Source: Sphingopyxis sp. H050
GTDB lineage: Bacteria; Pseudomonadota; Alphaproteobacteria; Sphingomonadales; Sphingomonadaceae
DNA length: 64,000 nucleotides
Direction of reading: 5' to 3'
NCBI RefSeq assembly: GCF_001468265.1
Contig: NZ_LNRZ01000005.1
Coordinates: 248,001-312,000, forward strand
In this document: in pieces, positions 44,878-53,408 of the stretch
Numbering within the stretch: the first letter of the stretch is position 1
How the letters are laid out: every line of letters begins with the position of its first letter
Notes under the pieces: model-generated
Database searches by the model: none
What the model was told of the DNA's origin: nothing
The model's input: the letters and a program-made list of their open reading frames with translations, nothing else
Translations under genes and position numbers: made by a program

Positions 44878-45741
44878 TCAGCAGCCCTTGCCGACGCAAA
44901 GGTCGGCGAGCACCGGATAATGGTCCGACGGCAGCTTGCCGCCCGTCTGCTGTGTCAGCGTCGCATGCCGCAGCACTGTCACACCTTCGCTCACGAAGAT
45001 GTGATCGATCGGTGCAGGTTCGACCTGGTCGACCTTGAACGCTGTAAATGTACCGAGGGGACCGAAATGCGGCGTGCGGCTGATGGTCAGCGTGTCGCGC
45101 AGCGCGTCTGCGCCTGCTTCGGTGATCGCCACGTAGGCGGGGCTGTCGGTCGGACTGTTGAAGTCGCCCATGAGCACCACCGTGTCGCCGGCCCTGCGAT
45201 GGCCTGCGATCCAGCTCCGGATCAGCTTCGCGCCCTCCAGACGCGCGGTCAGCCCGACATGATCCATATGCGTGTTGACGACGAGCAGGCTGCGCTTCGC
45301 CACCTTGTCGGTCAGCCGCGCCCAGCTCGCGACGCGCGGATAGGCGGCGTCCCAGCCCTTCCCCGGCACATCGCGGGTGGGGGAGAGCCAGAAGGTGCCC
45401 GACTGGACCAGCGCGAAGCGGTCGCGCCGATAGCCGAGCAGCGAAAATTCGCCCTTCTCCTTGCCGTCGTCTCGCGCGACGCCGACGAAGGCATAGCCGG
45501 GCAGGTCGGCCTCAATATCGCGCTTCTGGCCCAGCAGCACCTCCTGCATCCCGACCAGGTCGGGCGCATAATAAGCGATGAGGCTGGTCAGCGCTCTCCG
45601 CCGATGGATCCACGCATTGTCGCCGTCCGATGCGATGTCGAGCCGGATGTTGTAGGTCATCGCGCTGTAGCGATCTGCGCGTTCCTTTGCGGCCGCCGGC
45701 AGCGCGAGCAAAGCGGCGAGGAGCAGCGCCAGCCAGCGCAT
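44878..45741 (-). CDS. secreted endonuclease/exonuclease/phosphatase family hydrolase
   Basis: A 287-residue protein with a signal peptide (1-19, ending PAAA). The EEP/DNase I-fold motifs are MTYNIRLD, LVGMQEVLLGQ, VVNTHMDHVG, LMGDFNS and the terminal SDHYPVLADL. Such proteins are frequent in sugar loci, where a phosphatase or phosphodiesterase role is suspected. It overlaps the GH1 stop (TGATG) and is the last gene of the minus-strand operon; its stop abuts that of the convergent glucanase. Confidence 0.88.
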   Translation of the reverse strand: MRWLALLLAALLALPAAAKERADRYSAMTYNIRLDIASDGDNAWIHRRRALTSLIAYYAPDLVGMQEVLLGQKRDIEADLPGYAFVGVARDDGKEKGEFSLLGYRRDRFALVQSGTFWLSPTRDVPGKGWDAAYPRVASWARLTDKVAKRSLLVVNTHMDHVGLTARLEGAKLIRSWIAGHRRAGDTVVLMGDFNSPTDSPAYVAITEAGADALRDTLTISRTPHFGPLGTFTAFKVDQVEPAPIDHIFVSEGVTVLRHATLTQQTGGKLPSDHYPVLADLCVGKGC

Positions 45742-47084
45742 CAGAGGTTGGCGCCGTTCGTCGCGATGATCTCGCTGTAAAAGCGCGCACTGCGCTTCGG
45801 CGTGCGCACCTGCGTCTGATAATCGACATGGACGATCCCGAAGCGCTTCGAATAGCCGAGGGACCATTCGAGGTTGTCGAGCAGCGACCACGCCATATAG
45901 CCGCGTACATCGACGCCCTGCCGGATCGCCTCGCCGATCGCGGCGATATGCGTGCGGAAATAATCGCAGCGCAGCGGGTCGTCGATCCCTTCGGGGCCCG
46001 CGGTTGGGGGGTCGTAGAAGGCGGCGCCGTTTTCGGTGATGTAGAGCGGGATGTTGCCAAAGGTGTCGCGGAACCAGACGAGCATGTCGGTCATCGCGGG
46101 GGGATAGACTTCCCAGTCGGTGGTGGTGTGGGTCGCGATCTGCTTCACCGGCGCGGCGCGTTGCGGCCACTGGTTCGGGTCATATCTGACGACGTTGCGC
46201 GTGTAATAATTTATTCCAATGAAATCAACCGGTTGGTTGATGTCCTTGAGATCGTCCGCCGGCCATTCGGGCCAGGCTTCGCCGAAGATTTCCTTGAGTT
46301 CTTCGGGATAGGAACCCTTCAGCGCCGGGTCGAGATACTGGCGGTTCATATAGGCGTGCGCGCGGGCGGTGGCGGCGATATCTTCGGGGCTGTCGGTGGC
46401 CGGATATTTCGGCTCGATGTTGACGACGAGGCCGATTTCGTGCGCTCCGTCGGCGCGATAGGCCTGCACGGCCTTTCCGTGCGAGCGCATGAGATTGTGC
46501 GTAGCGATCGGCGCCTCGAACATGTTGCGGTGCCCCGGCGCCAGCGCGCCGTGGAGATAGCCGCCGTCGGTGATCACCCAGGGTTCGTTGAGCGTCACCC
46601 ATTTGGTCACCAGCCCGTCGAGCGCGCGGTACATCACGCGGGCATATTCGGCGAACCAGTCGGCGCTGTCGCGGTTGAGCCAGCCGCCGCGGTCGTCGAG
46701 CGCGACGGGCAGGTCCCAATGGTGTAGCGTCAGCAGCGGCTCGATGCCCTGCTTCAGCAGGGTGTCGACAAGGCGCTTGTAGAAATCGAGCCCCTTGTCG
46801 TTCACGCGGCCGGTCCCCTCGGGCAGCACGCGACCCCAATTGACGCTGAAGCGATAGGCTTGCAGCCCGAGTTCGCGCATCAGTGCGACGTCGCTTTCCA
46901 TGCGATTGTAGTGGTCGCAGGCGACGTCGCCGGTGTCGCCCGGCGCCGCCATCAGCCGCGAGTCGTGCGTAAAGCGCTGCCAGATGCTCGCGCCCGCGCC
47001 GTCGGCGAGCGGCGAGCCCTCTATCTGATAGGCCGCGGTTGCAGCACCCCACAGGAAATTGTCGGGGAAGGGCGTGTGCGTCAT
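45741..47084 (-). CDS. beta-glucosidase, GH1
   Basis: A 447-residue cytoplasmic GH1 enzyme with no signal peptide. The acid/base is Glu167 in TLNEPW and the nucleophile Glu351 in YITENGAAF. DNFLWGAATAAYQIEG at the start and LQAYRFSVNWGRVLPEG are family landmarks. It hydrolyses beta-glucosides, probably imported by the ABC system or symporter encoded in the same operon. Its start overlaps the esterase stop by four bases. Confidence 0.95.
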   Translation of the reverse strand: MTHTPFPDNFLWGAATAAYQIEGSPLADGAGASIWQRFTHDSRLMAAPGDTGDVACDHYNRMESDVALMRELGLQAYRFSVNWGRVLPEGTGRVNDKGLDFYKRLVDTLLKQGIEPLLTLHHWDLPVALDDRGGWLNRDSADWFAEYARVMYRALDGLVTKWVTLNEPWVITDGGYLHGALAPGHRNMFEAPIATHNLMRSHGKAVQAYRADGAHEIGLVVNIEPKYPATDSPEDIAATARAHAYMNRQYLDPALKGSYPEELKEIFGEAWPEWPADDLKDINQPVDFIGINYYTRNVVRYDPNQWPQRAAPVKQIATHTTTDWEVYPPAMTDMLVWFRDTFGNIPLYITENGAAFYDPPTAGPEGIDDPLRCDYFRTHIAAIGEAIRQGVDVRGYMAWSLLDNLEWSLGYSKRFGIVHVDYQTQVRTPKRSARFYSEIIATNGANL

Positions 47085-47959
47085 TTCTTGTCCTTCGCGG
47101 GGAGGCGGTGTTCGAGGAGCCAGGCGTAGAGCGCCGGATCGTCATAGGCGGGATCCCAGGCATTGTGGCCGAGATCGGGATAGATGGTGAGCCGCGCCTT
47201 GCGGCCGCCACAGGCGCGGATGGCGCGCGCCATGGCGAAGCTGCCCTCGGGCAGGACGACATCGTCGCGGTCGCCGTGAAAGGCCCAGACGGGCAAATCC
47301 ATGATCCGGCACGCCCCGCCGGGATCGCCGCGCCCCGCGACCGGCGCGACCGCGGCGAAGCGCGTCGGCTCGGCTATCGCCCAGCGCCAGCTCGCATGGC
47401 CGCCGCGGCTGAGGCCGGTGAGGTAGATGCGCGCCGGGTCGATGCGGTATTTCTTTGCGGCATAGTCGACCAGCCGGTCGAGCCTTTCGATGTCCCAGTC
47501 CTGATCGGCGCCGAGCAAGGGCGAGACGGTGACGAAGGGGAAATCGGGATCGCGGTCGGCGATCTTCGGCGGGCCGTGGACCTTGACCTTCGCGACATCG
47601 TCGCCACGCTCGCCCGATCCGTGGAGGAAAATCAGCAGCGGCCATCGCTTCGCCTTGTCCGCTGAATAGCCGCGCGGCAGGAACAGCTGATAGGGATAAT
47701 TGCCCGCCTCGATCGCAGGCTGGGGGCTTTGTCCGTCGGTCATCTGCGCCACCGCTGGAGGAGAGAGGGCGAGGGCTGCAACCGCGAAGACCATCTTCGC
47801 CCAACCCAACCCCGTTCGTGCTGAGCTTGTCGAAGCACCGTTCTTCCTCGGCGCCAAAAGAAAAGAACGGCCCCCTTCGACTGCCTTGCAGGCGCTCAGG
47901 ACAGGCTTCGACGAGCTCAGGGCGAACGGAGTTTTCAAGTTCGAAGTCACGATTGTCAT
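47081..47959 (-). CDS. predicted secreted peptidase/esterase (COG4099-like alpha/beta hydrolase)
   Basis: An alpha/beta hydrolase with nucleophile elbow GLSRGG, an oxyanion motif FLHGSGERGDD, and late Asp and His in AFHGDRDDVV and LGHNAW. Two starts are possible. From 47959 (ATGA overlap with the permease stop) it has 292 residues, but about 45 N-terminal residues are the translation of the repeat at 47811-47930. From Met 47794 it has 237 residues and a normal signal peptide (MVFAVAALALSPPAVAQ). The shorter form is likely the functional protein; the repeat has apparently been inserted into the leader without closing the frame. Confidence 0.8.
   Translation of the reverse strand: MTIVTSNLKTPFALSSSKPVLSACKAVEGGRSFLLAPRKNGASTSSARTGLGWAKMVFAVAALALSPPAVAQMTDGQSPQPAIEAGNYPYQLFLPRGYSADKAKRWPLLIFLHGSGERGDDVAKVKVHGPPKIADRDPDFPFVTVSPLLGADQDWDIERLDRLVDYAAKKYRIDPARIYLTGLSRGGHASWRWAIAEPTRFAAVAPVAGRGDPGGACRIMDLPVWAFHGDRDDVVLPEGSFAMARAIRACGGRKARLTIYPDLGHNAWDPAYDDPALYAWLLEHRLPAKDKK
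47811..47930. repeat. composite CTGAGCTTGTCGAAG-family inverted repeat
   Basis: One simple copy (47811-47845, arms GTG/CAC) faces an expanded inverted copy (47862-47930) that contains an internal partial duplication (CTTCGAC twice, with an inserted GCTCAGGACAGG). All frames of the esterase stay open across it. The family is the one that flanks the GIY-YIG gene. Confidence 0.85.
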
Positions 47960-48771
47960 CCTTTGACGCTCCCGGTCAGGAGGCCGCTCAGATAGAAGCG
48001 CTGCAGCGCGAGGAAGAGGATCAGCACCGGCAGGGTGGTGATGACGGCGCCCGCCATCATCAGCTCGTTATCCTGCACATGCTCGCGGCTCATCGCGGCG
48101 AGCGCGACGGGGAGGGTGTAAAGCTGCTGGTCGGCGAGAATGATCAGCGGCCACATGAAGTCGTTCCAGCTCGACAGGAAAACGAACAGCGCCAGTGTGA
48201 CGATGATCGGGGTCAGGATCGGCAGCACGACGCGGCGCAATATCTGCCCCTCGCTCGCGCCGTCGATGCGCGCCGCCTCGAGCATCTCGTCGGGGATCGA
48301 CAGGCAATATTGGCGGACGAGGAAGATGCCGAAGATGCCCGCGAGCCAGGGTACGAGCGCGCCGGCATAGCTGTTGACCAGTCCCATCGCCTTGAGTTCG
48401 AGGAAGAGCGGCAGCATCCCGATCTGCCCCGGCACGACGAGCGCCGCGACGAGCAGGCGGAAGGTCGCGTCGCGGCCCTTGAAGCGCAGCGTTGCAAAGG
48501 CATAGCCTGCGGGGACGGTGAAGAGCAGGGCGAGGACCGTCGCGAGCGTGGACACCAACACACTGTTCGCGAGGAAGCGGCCGACGCCGAAGGTGCCGAA
48601 CAACATCCGGTAATTGTCGAGCGTCGGGCTGTCGGGGAGTAGCGGGGGCGGGAATTGCGATGCCTCGCCGCGCGCCATGAAGCTGACCGATACCATCCAG
48701 AGCAGCGGGGCGATCGTCAGCAGTGCGACAAATGCGGCGAGCAGCGTAACGGTCCAGCGATTCACGCGCAT
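47956..48771 (-). CDS. carbohydrate ABC transporter permease (MalG type)
   Basis: A 271-residue CUT1 inner membrane permease with six helices. The EAA loop that contacts the ATPase reads EAARIDGASEGQILRRVVLPIL. The N-terminal helix begins VTLLAAFVALLTIAPLLWMVSVSF. It is the second permease of the operon; the first ends 142 bases upstream across a repeat (48802-48885). Its stop overlaps the esterase ATG. Confidence 0.93.
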   Translation of the reverse strand: MRVNRWTVTLLAAFVALLTIAPLLWMVSVSFMARGEASQFPPPLLPDSPTLDNYRMLFGTFGVGRFLANSVLVSTLATVLALLFTVPAGYAFATLRFKGRDATFRLLVAALVVPGQIGMLPLFLELKAMGLVNSYAGALVPWLAGIFGIFLVRQYCLSIPDEMLEAARIDGASEGQILRRVVLPILTPIIVTLALFVFLSSWNDFMWPLIILADQQLYTLPVALAAMSREHVQDNELMMAGAVITTLPVLILFLALQRFYLSGLLTGSVKG

Positions 48772-48801
48772 CTAAATTCATCCAGATTGGAAACACGCCA
48801 T

Positions 48802-48885
48802 GTTCCCCCGCGAAGGCGCGGGCCCATCGCAGATCGGCACAAAATAGCACGGGCGGGTGATGGATCCCCGCCTTCGCGGGGAAAC
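48802..48885. repeat. inverted repeat between permease genes (CCCCCGCGAAGGCGGGG family)
   Basis: Opposed arms (GTTCCCCCGCGAAGGC... and ...CCTTCGCGGGGAAAC) flank a short spacer, in the 142-base gap between the two permeases. The same family forms the pair at 51113-51220. Confidence 0.85.
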
Positions 48886-48913
48886 CCAGAAGGGAAAGGC
48901 CGCGCAGCATTCA

Positions 48914-49804
48914 TCAGACCGCCTTCCTCGCCAGCCGCAGCTGCACCAGCGTCACCGCGAGAATACAGAGGAAGAGCAGGAAAGCGACCGCCGCACCCGA
49001 ACCGAGGTTCCACCATTTGAACCCCTCCTCATACATGAAATAGAGGATGGTGACGGTCGACTGGGCGGGGCCGCCCTGCGTCATCACATAGGGTTCGGCG
49101 AAGAGCTGGAACATCGCGGCGACGGTCAGCACCGAGACGAGCAAAACCGTCGGCGCGATCGCGGGCGAGGTCACATGGCGGAGGCGCGTCCACCAGCCTG
49201 CGCCATCGATCCGCGCGGCTTCCTCCAGCTCGCGCGGCACCGTCTGCAGCGCGGCGAGGAAGATGATCATATTGTAGCCGAAGGTCTTCCACCCGACGAA
49301 GATCAGGATCGCGGGCAGCGACGCGTGCGGATCGCCGAGCCAGTCGACCGGCGCGATCCCGAACAGCGAGAGCAGATAATTGACGAGGCCATAGCGCGTA
49401 TGAAGCAGATAGCGCCACACGACCGCGGTCGCGACGAGCGTCGTCACATAGGGCGCGAACAGCGCGACGCGCCACACCGGCCGCCATTTAAGCCAGCGCG
49501 AATTGACGAGCATCGCGGCGAACAACGACAGGCCAACAACGAAGGGCACGCCCAGGAGGACGAACCAGAGCGTGTTGCCCATCGCCTTCCAGAACAGCGG
49601 GTTCTCGACCAGCCGCGCGTAATTCTGGAAGCCCACGAAGCGCAGGTTCGACAGGTCGGCGAGCGCATAGATGTCGAAATCGGTGAAGCTCAGTAGCAGC
49701 GACGCCACCGCGGGGATCACGAAGAAGATGACGATCGCGGTCAGCGCGGGCGCGCTCATGCCCAAGCCGGCGCGCGCCTCGCGGGTTCGGCTGACCGCCG
49801 TCAC
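48914..49804 (-). CDS. carbohydrate ABC transporter permease (MalF/UgpA type)
   Basis: A 296-residue CUT1 permease with six helices. Landmarks are AIVIFFVIPAVASLLLSFTDFD (first helix) and the EAA loop RELEEAARIDGAGWWTRLRHVTSP. A GTG start at 49804 overlaps the stop of the binding protein by four bases (GTGA) and gives the expected length; the long in-frame upstream extension into the binding-protein gene is a shadow. Confidence 0.92.
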   Translation of the reverse strand: MTAVSRTREARAGLGMSAPALTAIVIFFVIPAVASLLLSFTDFDIYALADLSNLRFVGFQNYARLVENPLFWKAMGNTLWFVLLGVPFVVGLSLFAAMLVNSRWLKWRPVWRVALFAPYVTTLVATAVVWRYLLHTRYGLVNYLLSLFGIAPVDWLGDPHASLPAILIFVGWKTFGYNMIIFLAALQTVPRELEEAARIDGAGWWTRLRHVTSPAIAPTVLLVSVLTVAAMFQLFAEPYVMTQGGPAQSTVTILYFMYEEGFKWWNLGSGAAVAFLLFLCILAVTLVQLRLARKAV

Positions 49805-51069
49805 AGCGCCTGCCCTTTGCCCAGCATCCAGCGCCGCTTTTCGAGCAGGCGGTCGGCGCGGCGGTCGATCTCTTTCGCAGCGGCATCGACGGTATATTCG
49901 CCGCGCACCATGCGCTCGGCGACGATCTGCATCTCGGTGACGATGCGTTCCCATTCGGGAACCTTGGGCAGCGCGGTGGCGCGGTCGAGCTGGACCCTGA
50001 AGGGCGCGACAATCGGGTCGCCTGCAAGGCCCGCCGCCGCCCAGACCGAGCGGCGCGCGGGGAGGTCGCCGGTGAGCTGATGGAAGCTGAGCTGCGCCGA
50101 CGGCGCCAGCAGCCGCGACACGACGTCCCACGCTGCATCGGCGCTCTGGGTGCCGGCAAAGACGACAAGGCTCGACCCGCCGGGCGCCGCCGATCCGATA
50201 CCCTCTGGCCCCGGATTGGGTGCGGTGCCCCATTTATCCTGCATCGTAGGCGCGAGGCGGCTCTTCATGTCGCCGATCGTCCATGGACCCGAGGTAAAGA
50301 TGCTAAAAAAACCCTTGGCGAATTCGTCCCAAATGTTCGAAATCTGCGTCGCCGAGGCGACCGGCGCGAGCTGTTCGTCGAACAACGACTTGTAGAAGGC
50401 GAGCGCCGCCTTGAACTCGGGGTCGGAGAACGCCCCGCGCGATCCGTTGTCGCGCAGTAGTCGGGCGCCCGCTGACAGCGCGATGGTCAGCAATTGCTCG
50501 AACTCGTTGAGCGGCAGCAGCACGGCATAATTGCCGGACCCAGCGAGCGCCTTCACCTTGTGCAGCGTCGCCTTCCATTCGCTCCAGACGAGCGGCGGCG
50601 CGGCATAGCCGGCGCGCGCGAACATGTCCGTGCGATAGAATTGCAGCCGTGTGTCGACGTACCAGGGCACCGCCCAGGTCTTGCCGGCGATGCGGTTGGT
50701 ATCGACGACGGCGCGAAACTGGTCGGTCAGCAGATGCTCTGCCGAGACGGGAACCGGAGTGATCGCGCCGATCGCCGCCATCTCGGCGATCCAGCTGTTG
50801 CCGACCTGGCCGATCGCGGGGAGCGAGCCGCCGGCGAAGCCGGTCAGCAATTTCTCGTGCGCCGCGGTCCAGGGGAGGGGCTGGACGCGAATCTTCAGCA
50901 TCGATGCGGGCAGTTTCAGCGTATCCAGCAGCGCGGGCAGATGCGCCGCCTCATTGCCCATCGCCCACACCGTCAGCCCGTCGCCGCCGCGTGCGCCGCA
51001 GCCGCCGAGCAGCGACGCCAGCGGTAGCGCGGCGAGCGCGCCCGCCATCTGGCGCCGCGTCAGCTGCAT
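49801..51069 (-). CDS. sugar ABC transporter substrate-binding lipoprotein
   Basis: A 422-residue solute-binding protein (extracellular family 1). The signal peptide has twin arginines (LTRRQMAG) and a lipobox ending GGC (Cys24), so a Tat-exported lipoprotein is possible. Internal marks are VWAMGNEAAHLP, GNYAVLLPLNEFEQ and FTSGPWTIGDMKSRL. It binds oligosaccharides for the two permeases that follow. It is separated from the lacI gene upstream by a 200-base region filled by a repeat. Confidence 0.93.
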   Translation of the reverse strand: MQLTRRQMAGALAALPLASLLGGCGARGGDGLTVWAMGNEAAHLPALLDTLKLPASMLKIRVQPLPWTAAHEKLLTGFAGGSLPAIGQVGNSWIAEMAAIGAITPVPVSAEHLLTDQFRAVVDTNRIAGKTWAVPWYVDTRLQFYRTDMFARAGYAAPPLVWSEWKATLHKVKALAGSGNYAVLLPLNEFEQLLTIALSAGARLLRDNGSRGAFSDPEFKAALAFYKSLFDEQLAPVASATQISNIWDEFAKGFFSIFTSGPWTIGDMKSRLAPTMQDKWGTAPNPGPEGIGSAAPGGSSLVVFAGTQSADAAWDVVSRLLAPSAQLSFHQLTGDLPARRSVWAAAGLAGDPIVAPFRVQLDRATALPKVPEWERIVTEMQIVAERMVRGEYTVDAAAKEIDRRADRLLEKRRWMLGKGQAL

Positions 51070-51112
51070 CGAACTCGGCCGCTCGTCCGTAAAGTCGCGC
51101 CTGAAATAGAGT

Positions 51113-51220
51113 GTGTTCCCCCGCGGAGGCGGGGACCCATCACCAACTGGTTCGTTCGTAAGCGAGGTTTGTTCTTGGTTAGACGGCCGGTGATGGGCCC
51201 CCGCCTTCGCGGGGGAACAC
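51113..51220. repeat. REPIN-like inverted pair upstream of the binding-protein gene
   Basis: Arm A (51113-51144) and arm B (51189-51220) are inverted 32-base copies that differ at only two positions and enclose 44 bases. It fills most of the gap between lacI and the binding-protein gene. Confidence 0.92.
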
Positions 51221-51269
51221 GGAAGCTTGATCCGGAAACATCTTGCTCAAGGCTCATACGCGCTCGCCA

Positions 51270-52319
51270 TCAGTCGCTGTCGCGGTCCGCCGCGGGCACC
51301 GCCTTCGAAACCGCGGCCAGCCCCACCGGACCCGCGGTCGTGCCGCGCGCGATCAGCGTCGGGGTCAGCACCGTCGAGCTCGCCGCGCCCAGCGTCTCGC
51401 CGCGCAGCAAGCGGAGCAGCATCATCATCGCGGTCGAGCCGAGCCGGTCGATCTTGACCTGCATCGTCGACAGCGCCGGCGAGACATGGCGCGCGAGCGG
51501 AATGTCGTCGAAGCCCGCGACCATCACGTCGCGCGGCACCGAAATCCCGGCCTCGCCAAGCTGCTGGATACAGCCGACCGCCATCAGGTCGTTCGATGCA
51601 AACACCGCATCGGCCGGAAGCTGGCCCTGGATCAGCAGCCGTGCGGCTTCTTCGCCCGCTTCTTCGGAGAAATCGCCGGGCAGGATCACCGGGCTGCGCT
51701 CCTTGGCGATCTTTGCCATTGCATCGACGAAGCCGCGCTGGCGGTCGCGCGCGTCGCGGTTGTGCTTCGGCCCCGCGATATGGACGACCTGCCGCGCGCC
51801 GCGGTCGAGCAGCGCCTCGGTCATCGCATAGGCGCCATGATAATTGTCGACCGCGACGAACGGCACGTCGAGCGGGCCGGCGTCGTAATTGAGCAGCACC
51901 GTCGGCAGCGCGGGATCGAGGTGGCCGGCGAGCAGTTCGGGCTTCATGTCGGGCGGCATCACCAGCAGTCCGTCGACGCGCCCGCGCATCGAGGCGATCG
52001 CGGCCGCGGTCTCGTGCGTGCTGCCGTGCATGTTGCCGAGCAGCAGGTGCATGCCGGACTCGTGCGCCACGAGGTCGATGCCGCGGATGATTTCGGAGAA
52101 GAACTCGCCGAACAGGTCGGGCAGGATGACGCCGATCGTGTCGGTCTTGCGCCGCGTCAGGCTGCGCGCGCCGCTGTGCGGCACGAAGTTGAGCTTCTTG
52201 ACCGCCGCCAGCACCGCGTCGCGCGTCGGCCCGGTGACGTTGCCGAGGCCGTTGATCGCGCGCGATGCCGTCGCCACCGACACGCCGGCCTCGCGGGCCA
52301 CATCCCTGAGCGTCGCCAT
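51270..52319 (-). CDS. LacI family transcriptional regulator
   Basis: A 349-residue regulator. The HTH at residues 1-45 reads MATLRDVAREAGVSVATASR with the hinge helix following VKKLNFVPHSGAR. The periplasmic-binding-like effector domain carries GVILPDLFGEFFSEIIRGI, VFASNDLMAVG and VAGFDDIPLARHVSP. Location inside the glucoside operon makes it the likely owner of the two AACCGGTT operators at 40.1 and 56.9 kb. Confidence 0.94.
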   Translation of the reverse strand: MATLRDVAREAGVSVATASRAINGLGNVTGPTRDAVLAAVKKLNFVPHSGARSLTRRKTDTIGVILPDLFGEFFSEIIRGIDLVAHESGMHLLLGNMHGSTHETAAAIASMRGRVDGLLVMPPDMKPELLAGHLDPALPTVLLNYDAGPLDVPFVAVDNYHGAYAMTEALLDRGARQVVHIAGPKHNRDARDRQRGFVDAMAKIAKERSPVILPGDFSEEAGEEAARLLIQGQLPADAVFASNDLMAVGCIQQLGEAGISVPRDVMVAGFDDIPLARHVSPALSTMQVKIDRLGSTAMMMLLRLLRGETLGAASSTVLTPTLIARGTTAGPVGLAAVSKAVPAADRDSD

Positions 52320-52322
52320 ATC

Positions 52323-53405
52323 CTATCCCCCTCGCACCCCGATCGCCCGGCCCGCGGCGTCGAAGAGATGCAGATGCCCGGGCGCGAAGCTTGCCGCAAG
52401 CCGGTCGCCCTCGGCGATGCTGCCGTCGTCGCGCAGCTGGCACGCGACCGGCTCGTCGCCCTCGCGTCCGCCGAGATGCACCGTCGCCAGCCCGCCGAGC
52501 CGCTCGACGAAGTGGACGGTGTAGGGCAGCGCGCCCGGCGCATCGCCGATCGCGATATCCTCGGGCCGGATGCCCACCGATATCGGCGCGCCCGCCGCGA
52601 GCGGCAAAGCGGTGGGGGGCAGGGCGATGCGTCGCCCGTCCGCGAGCAGGGCCTGCCCCCCGTCTGCGACGGTCGCAGACAATATGTTCATGCGCGGCGT
52701 GCCGAGGAACTGCGCGACGAAGATGTTCGCCGGCCGCTCGTACAGCTCGCGCGGGGTGCCGACCTGCTCGATCAACCCGTCGCGCAGCACGATGATCCGG
52801 TCGGCGAGCGTCATCGCCTCGACCTGGTCGTGCGTGACATAGAGCGTCGTCGTGCCGAGCTGGCGATGCAGGCTAGCGAATTCGTAGCGCATGCGAACGC
52901 GCAGGTCGGCGTCGAGGTTCGACAGCGGCTCGTCGAAGAGGAAGATCTGCGGCTGGCGGACGATGGCGCGGCCGATCGCGACGCGCTGGCGCTGTCCGCC
53001 CGACAGCGCGGCGGGCTTGCGATCGAGCAGGGCCTCGATGTTCAGGATCGCGGCGGCGCGGCGCACCGCTTCGTCGATCGCGCCCTTGCCGGCTTTCGCG
53101 ATCTTCAGCGCGAAGGCCATATTCTCGTACACGGTGAGATGCGGGTAGAGCGCATAGCTCTGGAACACCATCGCGATGCCGCGATCCGAGGGAGGCAGCG
53201 CGGTGACGTCGCGATCGCCGATGGTGATGCTGCCGCCGGTCAGCTCCTCCAGCCCGGCAACCGCGCGCAGCAAGGTCGACTTGCCGCAGCCCGACGGGCC
53301 GACGATCACCGCGAACTCGCCGTCGGCGACGTCGATCGACACGCCCTTCAGCACCTCGGTATCGCCGAAGCTCTTCTGCGCGCCGCGGATCGAGAGGCCC
53401 GCCAT
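52323..53405 (-). CDS. sugar ABC transporter ATP-binding protein (MalK/UgpC)
   Basis: A 360-residue ATPase. Walker A is GPSGCGKST, the signature LSGGQRQRVAIGRA, Walker B FLFDEPLSNLDADLR, and the C-terminal TOBE regulatory domain starts near residue 235. It energises the CUT1 permeases. It is placed between GH97 and lacI, away from the permeases but in the same transcription unit, with gaps of only three bases on each side. Confidence 0.94.
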   Translation of the reverse strand: MAGLSIRGAQKSFGDTEVLKGVSIDVADGEFAVIVGPSGCGKSTLLRAVAGLEELTGGSITIGDRDVTALPPSDRGIAMVFQSYALYPHLTVYENMAFALKIAKAGKGAIDEAVRRAAAILNIEALLDRKPAALSGGQRQRVAIGRAIVRQPQIFLFDEPLSNLDADLRVRMRYEFASLHRQLGTTTLYVTHDQVEAMTLADRIIVLRDGLIEQVGTPRELYERPANIFVAQFLGTPRMNILSATVADGGQALLADGRRIALPPTALPLAAGAPISVGIRPEDIAIGDAPGALPYTVHFVERLGGLATVHLGGREGDEPVACQLRDDGSIAEGDRLAASFAPGHLHLFDAAGRAIGVRGG

Positions 53406-53408
53406 CGT

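Noticed and set aside
51138..51150. A third LacI operator (AACTGGTT) upstream of the binding-protein gene
   Set aside because: It lies in the spacer of the palindromic repeat and has a mismatch at the central CG, so it is more likely part of the repeat element.
47811..51220. CRISPR-like repeats in the ABC operon
   Set aside because: Arms are inverted pairs, not direct repeats with equal spacers, and no cas genes are nearby.
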